64,000 nucleotides of DNA from Magnolia sinica (lineage: Eukaryota > Streptophyta > Magnoliopsida > Magnoliales > Magnoliaceae). Both the position numbers and the translations under genes were made by a program. The stretch lies in assembly GCF_029962835.1 (NCBI RefSeq), contig NC_080589.1, forward strand, positions 18,373,586 through 18,437,585. The letters run 5' to 3'. Shown here one piece after another: positions 1-10,985 of the stretch. Below the pieces are notes generated by a model. The model worked only from the letters and a program-made list of their open reading frames with translations, did not search any database and was not told the DNA's origin. How positions within the stretch are numbered: the first letter of the stretch is position 1; each line of letters starts with the position of its first letter.

Positions 1-3000
1 TAGGTTTAGGTTTAGGTTTAGGTTTGGGTTTTGGGATTTGAGAATGGGTTCGGGTTTAGGTTATAGGTTTTGGTTTTGGTTTAGGTTATAGGTTTTGGGA
101 TTTGATAATGGGTTCGGGTTTAGGTTATAGGTTTTGATTTAGGTTATAGGTTAACGGTTTAGGTTAAGGTTTAGGTTATAGGTTTTTGGATTTGAGAATG
201 GGTTCGGGTTTAGGCTATAGGTTTTGGCTTTGGTTTAGGTTATAGGTTTTGGTTTAGGTTATAGGTTTTAGGTTTAGGTTTAGGTTTAGGTTTAGGTTAT
301 AGGATTTGAGAATGGGTTCGGGTTTAGGATATAGGTTTTGGTTTTGGTTTAGGTTATATGTTTTGATTTAGGTTATAAGTTATAGGTTTAGGTTTTAGGT
401 TTTGGTTTTGGTTTTGATTTAGGTTATAGGTTATATAGGTTTAGGTTAAGGTTTAGAGAAAGGTAATAGGTTTTGATTTAGGTTATAGGTTATAGGTTTA
501 GGTTTTGATTTTGATTTAGGTTATAGGTTATAGGTTTAGGTTAAGGTTTAGGTTTAGGTTTAGGTTTAGGTTATAGGTTTTGGGATTTGAGAATGGGTTC
601 GGGTTTAGGTTATAGGTTTTGGTTATAGGTTATAGGTTTAGGTTTAAGTTATAGGTTTTAGGGTTTGAGAATGGGTTCGGGTTTAGGTTATAGGTTTTGG
701 TTTTGGTTTAGGTTATAGGTTTTGGGATTTGAGAATGGGTTCGGGTTTAGGTTATAAGTTTTGGTTTTGGTTTAGGTTTAGGTTATAGGTTTTTGGATTT
801 GAGAATGGGTTATGGTTTAGGTTTAGGAAATCGAGTTCAGGTTCGGGATTGGGTTTAAGTTTGGGTTTTCAAGTTTAGGTTTAGGTTTAGGTTAGAGAGT
901 TGAGATTAGGATTAGATGTAGGTTTAACTTTAGGGAATTGAGTTTAGGTTATAGGTTTAGGTTAAGGTTAGGTTTAGGTTATAGGTTTTGGGATTTGGAA
1001 ATAGTTTTAGGTTATAAGTATAGGTTTAGGTTTGGTTATAGGTTAAGGTTTAGGGATTTGAGTTTAGGCTATAGGTTTAGGTTTAGGTCTAGGTTTAGAT
1101 TTAGGGAATTGAGTTTAGGTTATATGTTTAGAGAAAGGTTAGGTTTAGGTTATAAGTTTTGGGATTTGAGAATAGTTTTAGATTATAAGTATAGGTTTGG
1201 GTTAGGTTATAAGTTAAGGTTTAGGTTAAGGTTTAGGTTTAGGTTTAGGTTTAGGTTATAGGTTTTGGGATTAGAGAATGGGTTCGGGTTTAGGTTATAG
1301 GTTTTGGTTATAGATTATAGGTTTAGGTTTAAGTTATAGGTTTTGGGATTTGAGAATGGGTTAGGGTTTAGGATATAGGTTTTGGTTTAGGTTATAGGTT
1401 TTGGGATTTGACAATGGGTTCGGGTTTAGGTTATAAGTTTTGATTTTGGTTTAGGTTATAGGTTTTCGGATTTGATAATGGGTTCGGGTTTAGGTTATAG
1501 GTTTTGATTTAAGTTATAGGTTAACAGTTTAGGTTAAGGTTTAGTTTTAGGTTATAGGTTTTTGGATTTGAGAATGGGTTCGGGTTTAGGCTATAGGTTT
1601 TGGCTTTGATTTAGGTTATAGGTTTTGGTTTAGGTTATAGGTTATAGGTTTAGGTTTAGGTTTAGGTTTAGGTTTAGGTTATAGGATTTGAGAATGGGTT
1701 TGGGTTTAGGATATAGGTTTTGGTTTTGGTTTAGGTTATATGTTTTGATTTAGGTTATAAGTTATAGGTTTAGGTTTTAGGTTTTGGTTTTGGTTTTGAT
1801 TTAGGTTATAGGTTATAGGTTTAGGTTAAGGTTATAGGTTTAGGTTAAGGTTTAGAGAAAGGTAATAGGTTTTGATTTAGGTTATAGGTTATAGGTTTAG
1901 ATTTTGATTTTGATTTAGGTTATAGGTTATAGGTTTAGGTTAAGGTTTAGGTTTAGGTTTAGGTTTAGGTTATAGGTTTTGGGATTAGAGAATGGGTTCG
2001 GGTTTAGGTTATAGGTTTTGGTTATAGATTATAGGTTTAGGTTTAAGTTATAGGTTTTGGGATTTGAGAATGGGTTTGGGTTTAGGTTATAGGTTTTGGT
2101 TTTGGTTTAAGTTATATATTTTGGGATTTGAGAATGGGTTCGGGTTTAGGTTATAAGTTTTGGTTTTGGCGTAGGTTTAGGTTATAGATTTTTGGATTTG
2201 AGAATGGGTTATGGTTTAGGTTTAGGAAATCGGGTTCAGGTTCGGGATTGGGTTTAAGTTTGGGTTTTCAAGTTTAGGTTTAGGTTTAGGTTAGGGATTT
2301 GAGATTAGGATTAGATGTAGGTTTAGCTTTAGGGAATTGAGTTTAGGTTATAGGTTTAGGTTAAGGTTAGGTTTAAGTTATAGGTTTTGGGATTTGGGAA
2401 TAGTTTTAGGTTATAAGTATAGGTTTAGGTTAGGTTATAGGTTAAGGTTTAGGGATTTGAGTTTAGGCTATAGGTTTAGGTTTAGGTCTAGGTTTAGGTT
2501 TAGGGAATTGAGTTTAGGTTATAGGTTTAGGGAAAGGTTAGGTTTAGGTTATAGGTTTTGGGATTTGAGAATAGTTTTAGGTTATAAGTATAGGTTTAGG
2601 TTAGGTTATAAGTTAAGGTTTAGGGATTTGAGTTTAGGTTATAGGATTAGGTTTAGGTTTAGGTTTAGGGATTTGAGTTTAGGTTATAGGTTTAGGTTTA
2701 GGTTTTAGGTTTAGGTTTAGGTTTAGGGATTTGAGTTTAAGTTATAGGTTTAGGTTTAGGTTTTAGGTTTAGGTTTAGGTTTAGGTTTGGGTTTTGGGAT
2801 TTGAGAATGGGTTCGGGTTTAGGTTATAGGTTTTGGTTTTGGTTTAGGTTATAGGTTTTCGGATTTGATAATGGGTTCGGGTTTAGGTTATAGGTTTTGA
2901 TTTAAGTTATAGGTTAACAGTTTAGGTTAAGGTTTAAGTTTAGGTTATAGGTTTTTGGATTTGAGAATGGGTTCGGGTTTAGGCTATAGGTTTTGGCTTT

Positions 3001-4390
3001 GGTTTAGGTTATAGGTTTTGGTTTAGGTTATAGGTTTTAGGTTTAGGTTTAGGTTTAGGTTATAGGATTTGAGAATGGGTTCGGGTTTAGGATATAGGTT
3101 TTGGTTTTGGTTTAGGTTATATTTTTTGATTTAGGTTATAGGTTTAGGTTTTGGTTTTGATTTAGGTTATAGGTTATAGGTTTAGGTTAAGGTTTAGGTT
3201 TAGGTTATAGGTTTTGGGATTTGAGAATGGGTTCGGGTTTAGGTTATAGGTTATAGGTTTAGGTTTAAGTTATAGGTTTTGGGATTTGAGAATGGGTTAG
3301 GGTTTAGGTTATAGGTTTTGGTTTTGGTTTAGGTTATAGGTTTTGGGATTTGAGAATGGGTTCGGGTTTAGGTTATAAGTTTTGGTTTTGGTTTAGGTTT
3401 AGGTTATAGGTTTTTGGATTTGAGAATGGGTTATGGTTTAGGTTTAGGAAATCGGGTTCAGGTTCGGGATTGGGTTTAAGTTTGGGTTTTCAAGTTTAGG
3501 TTTAGGTTTAGGTTAGGGAGTTGAGATTAGGATTAGATGTAGGTTTAGCTTTAGGGAATTGAGTTTAGGTTATAGGTTTAGGGAAAGGTTAGGTTTAGGT
3601 TATAGGTTTTGGGATTATGGAATAGTTTTAGGTTATAAGTATAGGTTTAGGTTAGTTTATAGGTTAAGGTTTAGGGATTTGAGTTTAGGCTATAGGTTTA
3701 GGTTTAGGTCTAGGTTTAGGTTTAGGAAATTGAGTTTAGGTTATAAGTTTGGGGAAAGGTTAGGTTTAGGTTATAGGTTTTGAGATTTGAGAATAGTTTT
3801 AGGTTATAAGTATAGGTTATAGGTTTTGGGATTTGAGAATGGATTCGGGTTTAAGTTATAAGTTTTGGTTTTGGTTTAGGTTTAAGTTATAGGTTTTTGG
3901 ATTTGAGAATGGGTTATGGTTTAGGTTTAGGAAATCGGGTTCACGTTCGGGATTGGTTAGGTTATAAGTATAGGTTTAGGTTAGGTTATAAGTTAAGGTT
4001 AAGGGATTTGAGTTTAGGTTATAGGATTAGGTTTAGGTTTAGGTTTAGGGATTTCAGTTTAGGTTATAGGTTTAGGTTTAGGTTTAGGTTTTAGGTTTAG
4101 GTTTAGGTTTGGGTTTTGGGATTTGAGAATGGGTTCAGGTTTAGGTTATAGGTTTTGGTTTTGGTTTAGGTTATAGGTTTTAGGATTTGATAATGGGTTC
4201 GGGTTTAGGTTATAGGTTTTGGTTTTGGTTTAGGTTAGAGGTTTTGATTTAGGTTATAGGTTAACGGTTTAGGTTAAGGCTTAGGTTTAGGTTATAGGTT
4301 TTTAGATTTGAGAATGGGTTCGGGTTTAGGCTATAGGTTTTGGCTTTGGTTTAGGTTATAGGTTTTTGTTTAGGTTTAGGTTTTAGGTTT
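1..4390 (+). repeat. Telomere-like satellite array, subtype A
   Basis: The stretch is built from TTTAGG hexamers mixed with TTATAGG heptamers, with the G-rich strand always on plus. A recurring longer phrase reads ggttttgggatttgagaatg followed by ggttcgggtttagg. A block that begins near 938 returns near 2337 and near 3559, so there is a higher-order period of about 1.2-1.4 kb. Tandem perfect copies of the plant telomere heptamer TTTAGGG are not seen; TTTAGGG occurs mostly where GATTTGAG or GAATTGAG follows. The array begins outside the window. It is best read as a telomere-derived or telomere-like minisatellite, not a working chromosome end. Open reading frames inside it come from the repeat period and are not genes. 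Confidence 0.93.
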
Positions 4391-6070
4391 AGGTTTAAGT
4401 TTACATTTAGGTTAAGGTTGAGGTTTAGGTTTATGTTATAAGATATAGGTTTAGGGAATTGAGAATAGGTTAAGATTTAGGTTTAGGAAATCAAGCTCAG
4501 GTTCGGGATCCGGTTTAGGTTTAGGTTTTAAAGTTTAGGTTAGGAAGTTGAGATTAGGATAAGGTGTAGGTTTAGGTTTAGGGATTTGAGAATACATTTA
4601 GGTTTTAGGTTTAGGTTTAAGTTTTAGGTTATAGGTTAAGGTTTAGGTTTTAGGTTTAGGTTAAGGTTATGTTATAGGTTATAAGTTTAGGTTATAGGTT
4701 ATAGGTTAAGGTTTTAGGTCATAGGTTTTGGTATAGGTTAAGGTTATAGGTTTAAGTTTAGGTTTAGTTTAAGTTATAAGCTATAGGTTTAGGGAATTGA
4801 GAATAGGTGGTTTAGGTTTAGGAAATCGGGTTCGGGTTCGGGATCGGGTTTATGTTTGGGTTTTCAAGTTTAGGTATAGGTTTAGGTTAGGGAGTTGAGA
4901 TTAGGATTAGGTGTAGGTTTAGGTTTAAGGATTTGAGAATACATTTAGGTTTTAGGTTTAGGTTTAGGTTTTAGGTTTTAGGTTAAGGTTATAGGTTTAG
5001 GTTAAGGTTTAGGTTTAGGTTATAGGTTAAGGTTTTAGGTCATAGGTTTTGGTTTAGGTTATGGTTATAAGTATAGGTTAAGGTTTAGGTTTAGGTTTAG
5101 GTTAAGGTTTAGGTTTAGGTTATAAGATATAGGTTTAGGGAATTGAGAATAGGTTAAGATTTAGGTTTAGGAAATCGGGTTCGGGTTCGAGATCCATTTT
5201 AGGTTTGGGTTTTAAAGTTTAGGTTTAAGTTTAGGTTAGGGAATTGAGATTAGGATTAGGTGTAGGTTTAGGTTTAGGGATTTGAGAATACATTTAGGTT
5301 TTAGGTTTAGGTTTAGGTTTTAGGTTTTAGGTTAAGGTTTAGGTTGTAGGTTTAGGTTAAGGTTATGCCATAGGTTATAAGTTTAGGTCATAGTTATAGG
5401 TTAAGGTTTTAGGTCATAGGTTTTGGTTTAGGTTAAGGTTATAGGTTTAGGTTTAGGTTTAGGTTTAAGTTATAAGCTATAGGTTTAGGGAATTGAGAAT
5501 AGGTTAAGGTTTAGGTTTAGGAAATCGGGTTCGGGTTCGGGATCGGGTTTATGTTTGGGTTTTCAAGTTTAGGTATAGGTTTAGGTTAGGGAGTTGAGAT
5601 TAGAATTAGATGTAGGTTTAGGTTTAAGGATTTAAGAATACATTTAGGTTTTAGGTTTAGGTTTAGGTTTAGGTTTTAGGTTAAGGTTATATGTTTAGGT
5701 TAAGGTTTAGGTTTAGGTTATAGGTTAAGGTTTTAAGTCATAGGTTTTGGTTTAGGTTAAGGTTATAGGTATAGGTTAAGGTTTAGGTTTAGGTTTAGGT
5801 TAAGGTTTAGGTTTAGGTTATAAGATATAGGTTTATGGAATTGAGAATAGGTTAAGATTTAGGTTTAGGATCGGGTTTATGTTTGGGTTTTCAAGTTTAG
5901 GTATAGGTTTAGGTTAGGGAGTTGAGATAAGGATTAGGTGTAGGTTTAGGTTTAGGGATTTGAGAATACATTTAGGTTTTAGGTTTAAGTTTAGGTTTTA
6001 GGTTTTAGGTTAAGGTTTAGGTTTAGGTTATAGGTTAAGGTTTTAGGTCATAGGTTTTGGTTTAGGTTAA
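4391..6070 (+). repeat. Telomere-like satellite array, subtype B
   Basis: The same TTTAGG/TTATAGG ground pattern continues, but the higher-order unit changes. It now contains 'gaaatcgggttcgggttcgg', then 'ttttcaagtttagg', then 'gagattaggattaggtgtag', then 'gatttgagaatacattt'. The gaaatc mark falls near 4486, 4822, 5169 and 5520, giving a period of about 335-350 bp. This subtype is the one that fills 35889-40850. It ends sharply at 6070 with '...ggttaa', where unrelated sequence starts. Confidence 0.92.
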
Positions 6071-6440
6071 GGGTATGATCCCTACAAATACAGATATAAA
6101 CATGGCCATCCGGCACAAATGGCCAGGCCCTTCCAATGCTGTCCATAAAAAATGGATAGCTTAATCATGGTCATAACAGCGGTTCCCTCCTTCCAAGGAC
6201 CCCCGCTCATCCGAATATCTCCGACATACATCCGAGTCTACTCCATTAATTTCGAGCAAATACATAAACACGGCCTGTCCAAATGGTCAGGTCCCTCCAA
6301 TGTTATCCATAGGAAATGGACGGCTTTATCATGGTCATAACAGCGGTCCCCACCTTTCAGGGACCCCTGCTCATCCGAATAGCTCTGACGTACATCCGGG
6401 TCTGCTCCATTAATTTTGGACAAATTTAATGGAGCAAATA
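6071..6440. repeat. Dimer of a ~175-bp unit flanking the satellite
   Basis: Two diverged direct copies, starting near 6084 and 6257, share the marks 'acagcggt', 'ggaccccYgctcatccgaat' and 'tctRctccattaatttYg'. A trace of a third start ('gagcaaatacataacc') follows near 6432. The same dimer lies at 40851-41188, again directly after the satellite. I do not recognise the family. Both copies allow a minus-strand reading frame, but it shifts between units, so coding is unlikely. Confidence 0.85.
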
Positions 6441-7183
6441 CATAACCACTTGGCCCCAAATACTTACTTTTAAAAGAAAATTTTCCCTGTTTTCTCAAAT
6501 TTTCCATTTCGATCTTTTTTGGCCCAAATCCATGTCAATGCATGAGAATCATGCATAAACATGGATTTTAAGCAAAATACATTAGGGAAATTACAGCATA
6601 GATATCATGCACACGATATCACATAATGTATTGTTTGATAAACTACACATGTGCATTCTTGACAAGAGACGTACCAAATGCTTGAATCTGAAATATGCAG
6701 CTCCAACCAACATCCACCTGAGCCAGAATAGATGTTTATCTGTCATACAAGCATTTGCCAAATTCTAAATCTAAATAAGCAACATTTCCAATAGTTCTTT
6801 ACTCCAAACTGATAGAAGTGGGGAAACAAATCTTCCGCCATTGCTTTTTTAGATATCCTTCAATCCCACAATGGTTACATGGGACATCCAACAAGCCCTA
6901 AACCTGTCAAATGAGCTAGAAAGTATAGTTGCAGCCAAAGTTTTTGTTTTGTACCCACAGTTAATTTGATTCAACCATATACAGGGACTATAAACTTGAG
7001 AGCCAAAATTCTGTATTTACTTACAATTTGTGAGGCCTAAATCCAATGGTTGCCAAAAAAAATGCCTCATATTACAATCCAGGCACCTGAAATATTCTGA
7101 ATCATAAGCTGATAATAAAGCCACATATATCACAATGCAATATTGTTCTCAAGGAATGGTCTTGAGAACTTCATGAAAATTTA
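6441..7183. other. Unassigned non-coding stretch
   Basis: AT-rich, intron-like sequence without a recognisable reading frame, terminal repeat or structured RNA. It lies between the ~175-bp dimer and the CACTA terminus at 7184. Confidence 0.5.
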
Positions 7184-7211
7184 CACTACCAAAAAATCGA
7201 GCAAAGGCTAC

Positions 7212-7512
7212 GGAATTAACATGTGTTATGGCAATGCACATCTTAGTAGCTTCATGCCACTACTTGATACCTGACAAATGTAGTGAAGTGAATTAACATG
7301 TGTTATGGCACATGTGTGGTGGATGAGACACCACCATTTAAGAAATGGTGGAAATGCACATCTTAGTGACTTAGTCTAACCCTTTAATCACATTTCTGAA
7401 TGTATATGAATGCTCATTCCAGTAACATAACAGACATTACACCAAATTAAAAGACATTCAAATTGATCTCGCAAACTGACAAACCAACAAATTTTCTGAA
7501 ATTCCCTTCAAG

Positions 7513-7588
<76 letters not shown>

Positions 7589-7895
7589 TAGATTCTGACC
7601 GAAAGATAGTTGATGTTTACAAACACTATGACCAACCATTGCAGTAGTGTGCAATAAAGTCAGATGCATCTCAGTAGCTCTATACCACTGCTTGATTCCT
7701 GATGAATGCAATGCAGCGGATTAACATGTTTTATGACACATGTGGTGGATGAGTAACTAACATTTAAAAAATGGTGTAAATGCACATGCTAGTCTAGCAC
7801 TTCAATCATATTTTTCAATGTATATGAATGCCTGTGCCAGTAACATAAAATACATTGAAAAAAAAACATAGAAATTCAAATTGATGTCAAATAGA
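7212..7895. repeat. Imperfect direct duplication of ~230 bp
   Basis: Copy one (about 7240-7480) and copy two (about 7672-7895) share in order: a 'cactgcttgatWcctgaYgaatg'-like start, 'attaacatgt', 'cacatgtggtggatgag', 'aaatgcacat', 'aatgtatatgaatgc', 'ccagtaacataa' and 'attcaaattgat'. A short extra piece of the same repeat follows the left terminus at 7212-7245. The AT microsatellite lies between the copies. Confidence 0.75.
7515..7584. repeat. (AT)n microsatellite, about 35 units
   Basis: An uninterrupted AT dinucleotide run of about 70 bp. Reading frames that cross it give Ile-Tyr repeats and are not real. Confidence 0.98.
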
Positions 7896-8008
7896 CACGG
7901 GATCCTGATCCCGAGATTAGCAATCCCATGGATCTTAAGACAATCCACTGACATCACCATCATTACCTTTAAATCCCATCCAATCCACCCTAATCCCTTC
8001 AAAATTGC

Positions 8009-8421
8009 TTGGGACGTGTTTGGTTCAAGGGATTAAAAGGGATTTGAAGGTTTAATCCCGGTATTGGTCAGGCGTCCCAAACAGACCGGAAATAGCAATC
8101 CCAAGATATAGCAATCCCATAGATCTTGCACCAATCCACTGACGCAGCTATCATTACCTAGAAATCTATGCAATCCACTCTAATACCATCCAATTCCATC
8201 CAATCTGCCCGGCCAAACAGGCCTTAATGGTGGGCGTTCAATCACCACAGGCCCTAATGGTGGGCGTTCCATGCGAGGTTGGCCTGTATCTGAAATGCCC
8301 AAAATGGCCAATATGGGTGGTTGACTCTGTTTGGCACGCCCGGCCAATCCCAGGATTTAACTTCCAATCCCTTCCAACAACATCCAATCCCTTCCAATCC
8401 GACCGGCCAAACGGGCCCTTA
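8009..8421. mobile_element. Candidate MITE with 'gtttggccgg' ends
   Basis: The left edge reads 'gggacgtgtttggttcaagg' and the right edge 'ccggccaaacgggccctta', an imperfect inverted pair. Internal copies of 'ggccaaacaggcc' (near 8212) and 'cccggccaatcc' (near 8338) suggest a compound of related pieces. The block 'agcaatcccatRgatctt' to 'aatccact' occurs twice, near 7918 and near 8115. Superfamily and target duplication could not be settled. Confidence 0.4.
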
Positions 8422-8900
8422 GATTTTAGAAACAGGGAGAGGGGAATGCGGATTGAAGGATTGAAAGATTTGAGAAAGAGATAAAGAGGGAGAAAGAAAG
8501 AAACTAACCGTGCTCCATCTTCTTCTCCTTCTCTTTCTTCTTCTCCTTCTTGCAGCGAAATGGGTTTTTGAAAACAGAGAGGGGAATGCGGCCTTGAGAC
8601 AGGGAGAGAGGGTGAGGGAGATCGGGAGATCGAGAGAGGGCAAGGGAAAGAGAGAGAGATAAAAGAGAGAGGTTGAGTGCAAGAGAGAGAGAGAGAGATG
8701 GGTTCGTTGGGCGGCGGGAGAAAATGGCGGATGTGCGTTTTGGGTTTTGAAGGGATTTTGAAGTTTTGGAGGGCGCGTGACGACGGCTCCTGGCGTTTTA
8801 TGTTTTAAGGACTTCACTGGGGCCCACCGTGCTCACCTATAAATAGTGCATTTCACATATCCACTCCGTAAGCCTTATTTAAAGCTTTTTTAAATTCCAA
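8422..8900 (-). other. CT-rich promoter/5' UTR-like stretch
   Basis: Read on minus this is a pyrimidine-rich tract with repeated CTCTCT and 'gaagaagaaRgag' runs, typical of plant 5' UTRs. An ATG near 8517 (ATGGAGCACG) is followed by GTTAG, which could be a first-exon donor. A plus-strand TATAAATAG lies at 8838. No protein family is recognisable. It may be a captured gene start or simply low-complexity sequence. Confidence 0.25.
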
Positions 8901-9545
8901 TTATTATAAATGTTGATCAAAATCAATGCCCTAGTTAAATCAAATCTATAAGACATTCAATCATCTACTCGACTTAGTTCTACCGGGATAATCTTTTATA
9001 TCATTTATTAAAGTATTTAAATTTAATAAGGAGAGCGGAAAACTTATATTATTGTTGAGATCATAAATGGTGTGTTAGTGAACCTAATATCCCCTGTGTG
9101 AGGATATTTAGAGATTAAACTATATAATTTTTGGGCTTATGAATGATTTATTCTTCCGATCTTTAATTATTCTTTTGTGGGATGTATGTATGGTGGTGAA
9201 TGTTGTAATCATATAATTCAAGCATTGTGAGAATTATTCCAGCAAGGTTGCCTGCCATTTTTATGGTGTATGGCTAGAACAATACATTTGTGATCAATTT
9301 ATTTTAATTCGGTTTGTAATGTATTCCTCTTTGGTTTATATACAAAGATCTTTCTAGGTGGACATAAACTCGGTTTTTGGTGTAAGGTTGTCCTTGAACA
9401 ACATTTGTATCAACCTCTCAAGATCTGAATTTTGAGGTTATTTTACTTTCTTGCATTGTGATTTATTTTGGCTATCATATTCGTTATTGTCCTATTCACC
9501 CCCCCTCTAGGACATATAGCTAGGCCCTTTCAAATATATTTTAGG
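8901..9545 (+). mobile_element. Possible Ty1/copia LTR remnant
   Basis: The end of this stretch, 'cctattcaccccccctctag' at 9491-9510, is a sequence commonly found at the 3' end of long copia (SIRE/Maximus-type) LTRs, where primer-site sequence usually follows. Upstream AT-rich sequence fits an LTR in length. No primer-binding site or coding region was found, so only a fragment can be claimed. Confidence 0.35.
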
Positions 9546-9762
9546 TGGGGAGTAGCTTTAGTGACAGAAAACTTAGGCTATAGCTATGGATTAAATCCGT
9601 AGCTATATTACTACGGATTAAATCCATAACTAAAAGCTTCCACCCTAAATAGCCTTTGCTCGATTTTTTGGTAGTGAATCTACCCCCCTTAAAGAAAAAT
9701 TTCGTCCCTGAAATTTGTACCTTTTCATACTCCTCAAGGATTTGTGGGTAGTTCTTATGGAC

Positions 9763-10985
9763 TTACGCTTCCGTTTCCCAAGTAGCCTCCCCCTGGATGT
9801 GGTGTGTCCATAACACTTTCACGAGTGGGATGACCTTGCTGCGCAACACTTGTTCCTTCCTATCTAGAACACGCGTAGGTCGCAATACATAGGTAGCATC
9901 TTCCCTTAGTTGCACTTGCTCCCACTTGATAATATGGGTAGGGTCAGGAACATATTTCTTCAGCATCGATACATGGAATATGTTGTGCATGCCTGCGAGT
10001 GGTGTGGGTAACGCTAGATGATACACCACCACACCCACTCGGTCTAAAATCTGGAATGGCCCAATAAACCTCGGCGTAAGTTTCCCTTTCCTGTTAAAAT
10101 GAAGTACTCCTTTCATTGGAAAAACTTTAAGGAATACATGGTCCCTAACTTCAAATTCCAACTGCCTACGTCTCGTATCTGCGTAGCTCTTCTACCTACT
10201 CTGGGCTGTAAAGAGTCGACACCTGATAATATCGATCTTTTCTGAGGTCACCTGAACTAGATTTGGGACAACCAAGCTCTTCTCGCCAACTTTCGCCCAA
10301 CAATGCGGAGCCCAACATGGGCATCCATACAAGGCTTCATAAGGAGCCATGCCAATGCTTGCTTGAAAACTGTTGTTATAGACAAGTTCGGCATAAGGGA
10401 GACAGTCATCCCAGTAGTCCTTAAAGTCAAGTACGCACGCTCGTAATATGTCCTCAAGTATCTGATTTACCCGTTCTGTCTGCCCATCGGTTTGTGGGTG
10501 GAACGCGGTACTAAAATTCAGCTTCACCCCCATTGCCTCTTGGATTCGAGTCCAGAAAATAGACGTGAATCATGTGTCTCGGTCTGAGACAATCTCTAAA
10601 GGAACTCCATGCAGTCGTATTATCTCCTTAATGTATAGCTTGGCAAGGTCATCTGCCGAATTAGAAACTCTAATCGAGAGGAAATGAGCCGACTTTGTCA
10701 ACCGGTTCACAATCACCCAAATGGAGTCATGCCCCTTTCTCTTCTTTGGTAACCCAGAAATAAAATCCATAGATATGAAATCCCACTTCCACTCGAGTAT
10801 GGACATGAGCTGAAGTAAACTAGGGGGTCAGTGGTGCTCGGCCTTGACTTGTTGGCACGTGAGGCATCGGGACACAAAGTCTGTTAATTGGGCCTTCACG
10901 TTGTCCCACCAATACGAACGCTTCACATCCCGATACATTTTTGTACTACCCGGATGCATCGCTAATTTTGAACTGTGTGCGGCCT
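9763..10985 (-). pseudogene. Integrase plus chromodomain-like tail of Ty3 element 1 (broken)
   Basis: This is the last third of pol; integrase inserts the cDNA copy into the genome and a chromodomain tail can steer it to chromatin. An HHCC zinc-binding region is visible near 10985-10840 (pairs include HSSKLAMH and CLTC). The catalytic core follows with MDFISGLP (first Asp), EIVSDRD (second Asp) and FHPQTDGQTERVNQ (Glu). The C-terminal part has FIGPFQILDRVG and then IPLVKVLW and ATWETEAE, the chromodomain-like signature of Tekay/Del elements. Stops at about 10567 and 10189 and others split the frame, so no full protein can be made. A closely related copy lies at 53262-54600. Confidence 0.88.

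Larger units (their letters stand above)
7184..9676. mobile_element. CACTA (En/Spm) element, non-autonomous, 2.5 kb
   Basis: Both ends carry the same 27-bp inverted terminus, which starts CACTACCAAAAAATCGAGC at 7184 and appears as its complement ending at 9676. Subterminal 'ctacggattaaatccgtag' type palindromes are visible at 9573-9635, as expected for CACTA transposase-binding repeats. No transposase was recognised inside. Contents are an imperfect internal duplication, an AT microsatellite, a MITE-like block and a possible copia LTR tail. The 3-bp flanks do not match (tta on the left, aat on the right), so the original target duplication has been lost. The right end abuts the internal domain of Ty3 element 1 exactly where that element's 3' LTR should begin. 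Confidence 0.85.

Noticed and set aside
938..4094. Arg/Phe/Tyr-rich frames (938-1261, 2337-2708, 3559-3783, 3897-4094) that look like one repeated protein
   Set aside because: They arise because most satellite steps are multiples of three without stops in one phase; no codon bias, start context or known domain.
1..6070. A genuine chromosome end
   Set aside because: No tandem TTTAGGG, high divergence, a higher-order structure and unrelated DNA following at 6071.
6238..6507. 89-codon minus frame and its relative at 40847-41176
   Set aside because: Both come from the ~175-bp dimer; the frame shifts between units, and one runs into the satellite junction.
7447..7711. Two Ile-Tyr-rich minus frames
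   Set aside because: Pure translation of the AT microsatellite.
8419..8817. 132-codon Ser/Pro/Arg-rich minus frame
   Set aside because: Low-complexity pyrimidine tract; better read as UTR-like sequence.
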